Part shown: positions 56,701 through 64,000 of the stretch, piece by piece
Layout of the letters: each line of letters starts with the position of its first letter
Numbering within the stretch: the stretch's first letter is position 1
Source of the DNA: Ramazzottius varieornatus
Lineage: Eukaryota; Tardigrada; Eutardigrada; Parachela; Ramazzottiidae
DNA length: 64,000 nucleotides
Direction of reading: 5' to 3'
NCBI GenBank assembly: GCA_001949185.1
Contig: BDGG01000006.1
Span: 1,175,657-1,239,656, forward strand
Notes under the pieces: model-generated
What the model saw: only the letters and a program-made list of their open reading frames with translations
What the model was told of the DNA's origin: nothing
Databases searched by the model: none
Program-made: the position numbers and the translations under genes

Positions 56701-59700
56701 CTACAACCGGTCGGGCTCGTGTTCCACTGGTCCGCCCATGTCGCCTCTCGTCATGACATCCTTCGTCAACCCACGAACATATCGGTAAGAATGAACGATG
56801 TCACTGTATAAAAATTTGGAAGATGGGTGTTGTTGAATGCCGTTCTTCATTTTTGTTTAAAAGTTGTTCGGTAGAGCAGAAAGCTTCTACAGTATCTTCA
56901 AATATCCTCGTGTAAAAAGCGATTTGGAAAAGTCATACAATGTTAGACTCTTTTGCTTCGTTTCTTCTTTTGGATGGTTTGACAAAATCTGTATGCGCTT
57001 CTAACTTATCATGACGACAAACGGTATCCGCTTGCGGACGGATTGTTCAACTTTGCGTTTTTCTATGGTTTCTTACAGCGACTCTGTTTACAGTTGCTGC
57101 AGCGACGTGCTCGGTCTGCTTTTGATATCTTCAAAGCGACTGAAACAAGCTTGTCATTTTGTTTTTGGCAGGTCTTTCATGCGCAAAGTGGGTGACCAGA
57201 TCAAATCGCACTTTCACTGGCCGACTCACGGTCCCCACCTTCCTCACAGCCACACCGAAGGTGCTCCTTGCCACTCCAAGCACGGCTCGCTGTCCACACC
57301 CGAGTCCGTCGGACCCAGCACGCTGCCTCGACGCACACCGCTCTTTGGTCGACGCAAGTCGACCAGCGGCGAGTCGGCCAAGTGGTATGACCAGATCGAC
57401 GCGGCCAACAAGGAAGAGGAGGACGAGGAGGAGTCGGTCAGGCTCGAAGCCGAAGACTCCTTTCCGGATAGAGAAGACCGACCCAGAAACTTCTCGGACA
57501 GAAGTGCGCTGGTGGGCTTGAGGAAGAAGGACGAAGAAGGCGGTGGGGAGAAAGAGAAGGCGCAAGTGGGCAGGAGGTTTAGCCTGCTGGAACCACAGGA
57601 AGAGATACCCATCAAGACGACAGAAACAGTGCCAGCTGCCATAAGCCAAGTGAATCTACCCGTCTTGACAGTAGGATCGATTCATTTACTAGAAAAATAT
57701 CTTGGTGTTTGCATGGTTTGTTTTGTATTTTCAGGTGCCTAATGTCGAAGTGGAGGAAGATAATGAGCCCAGTTATTCCAGCGAAGTATCGGGAGACCAT
57801 TCAGGCTCGCCCATCCCGTGGCGCCGTCAGCAAAGCGTAAGTACTCGATGCAACAGTCAGCTCCATCAAGGACAGCTCAACGTGGGAAAAATGTTCTTTC
57901 TCGTACATACTGTATGGACAAGTGTAACAGACTGCAAAAAATAAGATGTAGACTTGGGTAGGGAACCGAGTATCAGGTGCGGAAGTATGACTTGTTACTC
58001 CCCCGACGAAGATTTTCAAAAACTTCTCCTGGCATCGAGCCTCGGAATTTTCGATCAGGTTATCCACTCATACTAGCAAGGTACTTCAGTCATTTTTTCG
58101 GCATCGTGTTCGTGCCTGTACTGTAAGAGAATAGGGGAAGAGAAACGATAAAGTCTCGGTAGCCATTTTTGGTAGCCTCTGCGGAAGAAATTATTCTTTC
58201 TCGCTGGAGGTGCTGAAATTCTGCGACATAGTGATAATTCATTGGTACCAGAATCCCTCTTTCTGGTGTACGAAGGAGAGTTTCCAGTTCCACCTCCTGC
58301 AGTTTTGCGGAAGCGTTTTGTTCAGTGTGCACTCCAGAGCTGACTTGCAACAGTAGTGCTTTGAGTTGACCGAAAGATTTCGTTTAGTCAACGGCAAGTG
58401 TTTTTATCATTCTTCCCTGCTCCAGAGAGGTTTAGTCTGCAGCTATCGTTATACCGGGCGGAAGAATGTTTCAACGGTCTAGACTGTAAGATAGCAATCA
58501 GTAGGTAACCATAATTTTCCTATGGTGCCGCGCACGATTCGAAATTTCCTGCGGTGATTCAGCTCTTTCGGAACCTCTTACGGTTCAACCGTTAGCTGCT
58601 TCATTACGAGAAACGAAGCATATCTTAGCGCCTGTCTGGGATACGCTGACGCCTTGAGAAAATTCAAATAGTTGAAACACCTAAAATTTTGGTTATCCAT
58701 AATTCCGACAAAACCATTCCTGCCCTAACCCGAAGCTGAAAAACTTGGGTTAACAGAACGCCAAACGATAGCTAGGAGTTGAAAGAGTGAGTGGAAAAAA
58801 GGCTCAGGACAAACGGACAAGGGGGAGTGTAACTATGAATTTTTGAAGTTGACTTGTTTCCAGGAGTAACAAGTCATACTTCCGCACCTGATACAGACGG
58901 AAAAAACGTGTGGTCGAACGAGAGCGCGATGAGCGTAAATATTTTTCCTGTGCTGGAATGGAATGTCAGGTCTTGTGGTTGGTTTTTCCAGTACTACCTG
59001 AAAGAGTTGAATATTCCCTACGAGCAAATTCGCTTCACGGAGAAGGTCGGTCGGGGAACGTTCGGCGAAGTTCATCGCGGCAACTGGCACGGCGATGTAG
59101 CCATCAAGATTCTCAACGATGACTACCTCTACAAAGGCACCGACGAGCTGCACGAAGCCTTCAAACAAGACGTAAGTGTTTTCCGTATGTCTCCTTTGTA
59201 ATAGAAGAGAATGGACTCATGTTATGAGACCGAGGCAGACAAACTCGATTTGTCGAGTTTGATTGTCTCCCGCAGTGACGCACGCTGACGGTGTTTTCGG
59301 CTGGGAGCGTGCACTACTTGGCGGGATAATTTTTTCGAGCTTTGATATTGAGCTCCCGTATAAACTGGTATGCATTTCCAGCTTGCGACGTTACGCAAGA
59401 CTCGTCACGACAACCTGGTCCTCTTTATGGGCGCTTGCATGAAGCAGTCTCATGATCGACACCAGCAAGTGATCATCACCAGTCTTCTCTCGCGAGCTCT
59501 TCCCACCAGCACAGCCTCTGCTGGTGCGTCCATCACGCTGCACGACCTCATTCACGACCAACGCGGCAAGAACCTGTCGACCCCGTACAAGGTCCAGCTG
59601 AACAGGACGCTGATCATCGCAAGCCAGATCTCGCAAGGCATGGGCTACCTCCATCGCAGGGGGATCGTCCACAAGAACCTCAAGAGCCGCAATGTCTTTG

Positions 59701-61174
59701 TGACACACGAGAAGTGTGTCATCACTGACTATGGGCTGTTCAGCATCAGCAAAATGTCCCAACATGGCAGGTAAGCCAGAGATCGCAGCGAAGCCAGGCT
59801 TTCTCACTGACCTGCATACACCGAACCCTACGGTGCTCGTGTGTAGAACGTCTGCAGGTGGTTTCGGAAGCTTGTCATTGACCTGCATACACATTTTTCT
59901 AAAGGTTGCGTCGATTATGTGTATACGATTGTGCGTTGTCGCAGATTAATTTTCTACCTGCATACAAAGTAGTGGACAGTTCCTGCAGGTTTACGTATGC
60001 AGGTGTGGCTTGTGATTGGTTTTCTGCTGATTCCTCTCTTCTCGTAGGTCAGACGATCTACTGTGGATTCCGAAGAACTGGTTGTGCTATCTAGCGCCTG
60101 AACTCTGCCAGAAGCTGCAGACACCTCGTCAGCACAAGCTGGCATTTCAACGTCATCGAGCCGTCCACGATAGCCGCACACCCTTCGGCTTGCCATTCAA
60201 CGTGGCCAGTGACGTCTACGCCTTCGGGACAATCCTGTACGAGCTCTGTACCGGGGCCTTCCCGAACCTGTGGTCGGCAACCAACGCTCAACGACTGAAT
60301 ACGAGCTCGTCCACTTCTTCCATACAGAGTGGACTCATGACGCCGCTGAGTGACACTCCAAATACGCCCGGCATGCTGGGACCTCCGACACCGATGTCGC
60401 TGTCTTCTATGCCGTTGAGGATGCCTCGCCCAGCTGACCCAAACCTCCCAGGTACTTTTCTAGTTACTGATGCGATCAGAATATCGAATCAATTGGCCGA
60501 GAGCCCCACCACTTCCGGTTTAAGCGGCAGGGGACAAAACAGCGCGCTGCACTTGCACTTGCGTACGTGCACGCTATAAGTTTAGGTTGGGTTTCTGTAT
60601 GCAGGTGCTCGAAGGATGTCGAGTTGTTGATGCACCTGCATACTCGCGCACAACTATAATATCATAGGTTTCTGTATGGAGGTGCTTGGAAACGAGATAC
60701 CGATATTTAATGACGTGTTTTTTGGTTTTAGGCTCACTGGAAGCAGCTTTCTACCTGATAGCTTCCGGCACCCATCCCATCTTTAGGCTCTTCCGGTCGC
60801 GTCAACTCAACGTCTCTCACCGTTCGGCAGCATCCACCGCCACCACACCACCAAGCTCTCAGCTGGGTCGACACCTCATCCAGACGCCCACGTTGACATC
60901 GCCACCGATGTCGCTGGCGATGGGCACGAATACGCCACCAACGCCCGTGCACACTCCCACCAACCTGCTCTCGCCCAGCCTCGAAGAAGCCGCAGCTCGA
61001 GAACTGACTGAACTGATCAGTGTCTGTTGGTCGGTTCAGCCACAGTTTCGTCGGGAGTTTCCCGACGTGTATCAGATGCTGGAAAAAGTACCCAAGAAGA
61101 ATCTGGCACGCAGCCCCTCGCATCCCGTTCACGGTAACGCACCGTTTCCTAAAGACAACATGTACCATCATTGA
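50795..61174 (+). CDS. KSR: Kinase suppressor of Ras (KSR), divergent and very large
   Basis: A Ras-MAPK scaffold that binds RAF and MEK. Exons: 50795-50986, 51251-51476, 51720-51847, 51970-52285, 52745-52942, 53003-53425, 53675-54029, 54272-54497, 54559-54873, 56046-56561, 56630-56784, 57172-57649, 57735-57836, 58992-59171, 59382-59770, 60048-60451, 60732-61174. Phases close to 1681 aa, far above the ~900-1000 usual. The helical N-terminus fits the CA1/coiled-coil region. A C1 zinc domain (about 645-705) reads HHVFKNHLFLTHCVCAYC, CRHCRARFHPECA and PSC. Long Ser/Pro/Thr-rich linkers follow. The kinase domain (from about 1215) has GRGTFGEVHRGNWHGDVAIK (VAIK lysine kept), HDNLVLFMGACM, GIVHKNLKSRNVF and TDYGLFSISK. 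The catalytic Asp of HRD is Asn, so it is probably catalytically weak or dead. SDVYAFGTILYEL is followed by two TP/SP-rich inserts in the C-lobe. It ends at EKVPKKNLARSPSHPVHG. Confidence 0.93.
51531..51646. repeat. Two fold-back elements in KSR intron 2
   Basis: Copies at 51531-51579 (CCTAAGTGGCGCCATT / AACGTGCGCCACTTGG) and 51591-51646 (AAATGGCGCATACCTT / AAGCGTGCGCCACTTGG). Confidence 0.8.
52330..52555. repeat. Three fold-back elements in KSR intron 4
   Basis: Copies at 52330-52398 (TTTTCCAGGTGACGCACG / CGTGCGCCACTGGGGAAA), 52412-52478 (GTTTTCCCAAGTGGCAA / ATGCGCCACTTGGGAGAAC) and 52494-52555 (TTTTCCCATGTGGCGCACG / GTGTGCGCTAATGGGAAAA). The tail GAGTTTGTTTGCCGAGCTT follows at 52564. Confidence 0.85.
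53461..53585. repeat. GTATGCAGGTG-family inverted repeats in KSR intron 6
   Basis: ACCTGCATACG (53462) pairs with TGTGCAGGTAT (53502). CACCTGCATACCTGC (53534) pairs with ATATGCAGGTGG (53574). Both lie between exons 53425 and 53675. Confidence 0.65.
54087..54213. repeat. Two fold-back elements in KSR intron 7
   Basis: Copies at 54087-54148 (TTTTCCCTAGTGGCGCAC / GTGCGCCAATTGGAGAAA) and 54161-54213 (TTTTCAAGTGGCGCAT / AGCGTGCGCCATC). CGGCAAACGAACTCGTCAC at 54066 is an outer-arm remnant. Confidence 0.8.
55087..55150. repeat. Fold-back element in KSR intron 9
   Basis: CTTTTCCCCAGCTGGCGCAC and GTGCGCCACTTGGAAAACGG flank a CCAGCCATTATCACCGG apex. Confidence 0.8.
55178..55955. repeat. AAACCA/TGGTTT repeat clusters in KSR intron 9
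   Basis: Two blocks (about 55178-55350 and 55785-55955) are dense in TGGTTT, GGTTTGAACC, AAACCGGT, CATATGGTTT and AAACCA words in both orientations. The blocks can pair with themselves and with each other. A GC-rich G9 run occurs between them (55699). Confidence 0.7.
59263..59326. repeat. Fold-back element in KSR intron 14
   Basis: GTCTCCCGCAGTGACGCACG and GCGTGCACTACTTGGCGGGA are diverged arms. Outer-arm remnants AGACAAACTCGATTTG (59237) and CGAGCTTTGATATTGAGCTC (59336) flank it. Confidence 0.65.
59810..60005. repeat. GTATGCAGGTG-family cluster in KSR intron 15
   Basis: CCTGCATAC occurs at 59811, 59882 and 59957. GTCTGCAGGTGG (59849) and GTATGCAGGTGTGG (59995) are the opposite orientation. 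The cluster occupies most of the intron between 59770 and 60048. Confidence 0.7.
60593..60685. repeat. GTATGCAGGTG-family inverted repeat in KSR intron 16
   Basis: GTATGCAGGTGC (60598) and GCACCTGCATAC (60632) are perfect 12-bp arms about 23 bases apart. A third, imperfect GTATGGAGGTGC follows at 60674. Confidence 0.8.
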
Positions 61175-61430
61175 AAATGTACATATGTGATTGTTTAAAG
61201 CTTTTAGTTAACCTTGATTCCTTGTTGTAAAGCGACTTTTGGACATGTTTTATTCGATTTGTCATTTTTGGACGGTGTTTTTCATCCCTTTATCTTACTA
61301 CGAACGCTTTCTTTGTCTCCCGAGTTTTTGTTGTTTATGGTTTTGTCAGAAGATATTTTATTGTGTAGCGCAGGAGACGTAATGTTAGGAGGACCAGTCA
61401 ATGCACAAGCTTTGAAAAGAAGACAGAGAC

Positions 61431-61436
61431 AATAAA
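61431..61436 (+). terminator. AATAAA polyadenylation signal of KSR
   Basis: The first canonical AATAAA downstream of the KSR stop at 61174. It would give a 3' untranslated region of about 260-280 bases. Confidence 0.7.
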
Positions 61437-62373
61437 CTTTCATTCGAGAAAATCTGATTAATCAAGACCCAAAAGGCAGTTGCAGTCAATCGATCGGTCA
61501 GCCATCACGGCGTACCAACCAATCAATCGAAATGGAAGTACCAAATTCGAGCATTCTTGACTCTTGATTGGGAGAAATTTTTGCCTTTCTGATTTCAGTG
61601 TGTCAAACAGCGCTGAACGGGTGATTTTCTCACCGAATTATCCAAGACACAGATCCGCTCAGCAAGATCAAGTACGGCCCACCTTAGAATGCCAGTTAAC
61701 CAATCGTTGTTGCTACCTTTTCTAAAAACGAGTCCGAAACGTGGTTCGAACGCCGCTTCTCTAGTTCATTGGGTGGAATTTGTGCACTGATGATAAATTT
61801 CCCGTAGCATGTAGGTGGGGGCCAGGTCGTATGCGACAAACGGGTAACTTTTGATTTTAGGCCGAGAAAATCATCCGTCCACCGCTGGTGTCAAATCGCG
61901 TGTTTCGGGAGAACGTCATTTGGTCTTCTATCCCTTCCTTTTCGGTTTCTTGTTCTGCCCTGTTTTACATTCCTGTTATAGCTTGGGAGAAGCAGCGAAA
62001 GGTTGCGCTTTGTTCATTGTATATTTGTCGGGTCTGAGGAGCAACGGAGGGACGTTTGGGGGACAGGTTGACAGTGCAAGGTAAGTTTGGACTTCTTCGT
62101 GCACTACCGTGTCTTCCCCCTCGGCTCGTCCCGTATGTATTTGTATCGTGTTCGTTGAAGTTATCTGCCTCTTCTCCGTTCCACAGCTTCTTTCGATAAT
62201 GAGAAGCCTGGGATCGGCCATCGTTTTCTTGGTGGACGACTACTTTCGCCACCCGCGGAATGCTCCTGTCGGGACGGCTTTCGTCGAAGCGGTCACGTTG
62301 GACCGAATCCGACCGCTGGATCCTCTAAAGCCAGTCAACGGACATTGGCGGAGTCTCCCATCGATGCTTGGTC
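61437..62373. other. Spacer and probable 5' untranslated exons of the next gene
   Basis: A donor GCAAG|GTAAGT at 62082 and an acceptor TTCCACAG at 62186 suggest a 5' non-coding exon joined to the exon ending at 62389. An upstream frame beginning ATGAGAAGCCTG (about 62199) overlaps the chosen start in another frame. Confidence 0.35.
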
Positions 62374-62888
62374 ATGACGATTGCCAAAGGTAAGCCCACT
62401 TGAAGTCGGTGTGAGTTCCTGAAACTTGACTTTGATGCTCGATACTGTCTTTGCAGCCACACCCATCGACAAGCAGCTTCTCGCGGTGTACAGAGACAGA
62501 GCGTTACTTCGTGCTCGAGCTGTCTGCTGGACAGAAGGACTGGGCCTGACATTGGACTTGCCCAAACGGACCGCGGCTGCGCCTGCCGCAGCTCCACATC
62601 CAGCTGCGGCTTTTCGTCGTCAGGTATGAGATGTCTGTCGTGTCTTAATCTGTCATGCATATTCGAAGATTCAGCTTTCATCCGACTCAGACCGTCGTCT
62701 TAGGTTAAATCCACGTTTGCTCTCTTTAGGTTGGTCCTCCTCAAGCACCTGCCACCGTTCGAAAGACTCCGTATACCAGTAACCTCGCCACGCCTCCTTT
62801 AAACTCGTCCATTGCCGCAGCTTCTTCGAATGTCTTGCCAGCTTCCGATGACACCAGGATCAGAAGCACCTCCGCATTCGGATTGTGA
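62374..62888 (+). CDS. Small gene of unknown function, possible C-terminal extension beyond a UGA
   Basis: Exons 62374-62389 (ATGACGATTGCCAAAG), 62457-62623 and 62730-62888 join in phase to MTIAK then ATPIDKQLLAVYRDRALLRA, an Ala/Pro-rich stretch and a Ser/Thr-rich end stopping at TGA (62886-62888). Three bases after that stop is a good donor (AAG|GTTAGT). The next exon, from acceptor CTCCAG at 63039, stays open in the same frame for 54 codons (63040-63204), encoding PPKRAHSLAVDDEDSDFDSG and RYRKKRPCQ. So the gene may end at the TGA, or the TGA may be read through or be an assembly error. An alternative overlapping frame from about 62199 is also open. I recognise no domain. Confidence 0.35.
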
Positions 62889-63320
62889 AAGGTTAGTTCA
62901 GAGGCAGCTTGGGACTTCATAACCTTGCATTTTTTTATCGATAAAAGACGATAGAAATGCAGTAAAAAATGTGCGACTACCGTAGATCGTGGTAGTGAGA
63001 CTAAGTTAGTAGGTAACTGCCTTTATTTGATAACTCCAGGCGCCTCCTAAGAGAGCTCATTCGCTAGCTGTGGACGACGAAGATTCGGATTTCGACTCTG
63101 GCGGCGCTGTTCAAGTTGATGGACCGCGGTACCGGAAGAAGCGACCCTGCCAGCCGCAGTCGATCCAGACGACCTTTCAGTCTCGCCCCTGCTTCGAAAC
63201 ATGATGAGATCGGTTGTAATATCCAGCGCAATCATAGCGCGAGCCAGAAAACTTCGTGCAGGGGAAAAATTCTGACGTTTTATAAGATCTTTGCTGATGT
63301 TTTCGTCAAAAACCACATCT

Positions 63321-63446
63321 GAAGCTCGGAAGACAAACTCGACCAGATGATTGTTTGTCCTGCCTTGCGCAGTTTTACAGTGTTACGTACTGGAAAAGTG
63401 CGTCACTTGGGAAAACGATTCGGTCGGTCTTGATTACCGAGCTCAC
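63321..63446. repeat. Full-length fold-back element (126 bp)
   Basis: Outer arms GAAGCTCGGAAGACAAACTC and GATTACCGAGCTCAC, middle CCAGATGATTGT and ACGATTCGGTCGG, inner CTTGCGCAG and AGTGCGTCACTTGGG. It is more diverged than 40154-40275 but has the same plan. Confidence 0.75.
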
Positions 63447-63628
63447 TGTTATGCCAGGAACGGGGCTGGGTATTAGTTTCGGAGTACACTGTGATGTCGA
63501 AACTCGGAGAAGTGTCAGACACGCTTTCAAAAAACATCGTTGCATAAGACTCAGCACCTAATTTCAGTATTGTCGCTGAATTGTACTGTAGGAGCTGATA
63601 GTCAGAATATACAAGCTGCTCCAGTCGA

Positions 63629-63910
63629 TATGATGTTTTAGTGCCAGCTGGAGAGCTTAATGGCGAAGACCTACGAGCATTCCTACGAACAAAAGCGGCT
63701 GGTGGGAAAAAGCAGGAGGAAGCTGGCGGGTTGGTATTGTGTGAGCTCTTTAGCGCACACGAGCTGGCCAACGGGCACTATAGTAAGCTGGATCTCACTA
63801 AGATCAAGAACAAGCCGGAAGCTGAGTTCGCTATTCTGCTGGACAAAGGGAAGTTGAAACTGGCCAAGGAGGTGCTTCAGGAGTGGCGCCTGTCCAAAGG
63901 TATCTGGTAA
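63629..63910 (+). CDS. Unidentified open frame, possibly SAP-like repeat-derived
   Basis: After a possible acceptor (TGTTTTAG) the frame encodes GELNGEDLRAFLRTKAAGGK, then KLDLTKIKNKPEAEFAILLD and KLAKEVLQEWR, ending TGA/TAA-side at GIW. The LRAFLR...GGKK pattern loosely recalls a SAP motif. Directly after the stop another frame (FEDEQFPNVCPAVRRAARSM) stays open to the end of the window, so a frameshift or exon boundary lies near 63900. It could be a transposon remnant or an incomplete gene. Low certainty. Confidence 0.3.
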   Translation, partial: YDVLVPAGELNGEDLRAFLRTKAAGGKKQEEAGGLVLCELFSAHELANGHYSKLDLTKIKNKPEAEFAILLDKGKLKLAKEVLQEWRLSKGIW

Positions 63911-64000
63911 CCTTTTGAAGACGAGCAATTCCCCAATGTCTGCCCTGCTGTTCGGCGCGCAGCTCGGAGCATGGTAGGCGCCAAGGACGTCGGAATCACG

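Noticed and set aside
1487-63446. The repeated AAGTGGCGCAC hairpins as a CRISPR array or rho-independent terminators
   Set aside because: The spacing is irregular, the copies are inverted repeats dispersed in introns of a eukaryote, and there are no uniform spacers or U-tracts.

Overview
The window is nuclear DNA of an animal. Every recognisable gene is split by short GT-AG introns, and the gene set (RXR nuclear receptor, RFX factor, Frizzled, CaM kinase II, KSR, alpha-1,3-fucosyltransferase, spastin-like AAA ATPase) is metazoan. Introns of about 60-500 bp and the divergent RXR and KSR suggest a compact-genome invertebrate. A tardigrade or other small ecdysozoan would fit, but I cannot place the species from sequence alone. 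One assembly gap (38036-38603) is present.

Layout. 1-7700 is gene-poor: a 313-bp TA-flanked MITE (1810-2122), a decayed non-LTR retrotransposon on the minus strand (about 2740-5876) and dispersed repeats. 7701-21243 holds three minus-strand genes in a row: spastin-like ATPase, RXR and an RFX factor. 22129-23996 is a plus-strand fucosyltransferase and 24205-27646 a minus-strand Frizzled. 28-40 kb is poor in conserved genes. It has repeats, a thyroglobulin-type-1-like exon and a broken paralogue, a two-exon secreted cysteine-rich peptide, palindromes and the gap. 39971-47541 is CaM kinase II (minus) with a probable nested same-strand gene in one intron. 50795-61174 is a 17-exon KSR (plus). 61.4-64 kb holds an unrecognised small gene and the start of another open frame.

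For seven genes I placed exon boundaries so that splice phases close from a chosen ATG to a stop: AAA ATPase 562 aa, RXR 562 aa, RFX 1113 aa, fucosyltransferase 399 aa, Frizzled 693 aa, CaMKII 546 aa, KSR 1681 aa. These are hand models without transcript support.

The most striking non-genic signal is a family of about 32 fold-back elements. Each is a hairpin with arms AAGTGGCGCAC / GTGCGCCACTT; full copies are about 122-126 bp with further matching arms. Most sit in introns of RXR, RFX, Frizzled, CaMKII and KSR, none overlaps a coding exon, and none is seen in the gene-poor 28-40 kb block. A second intronic inverted-repeat family (GTATGCAGGTG / CACCTGCATAC) occurs in RFX and KSR introns. Functionally the genes belong to signalling (Ras-MAPK scaffold, Wnt receptor, calcium kinase) and transcription control; nothing suggests they form one pathway or operon.
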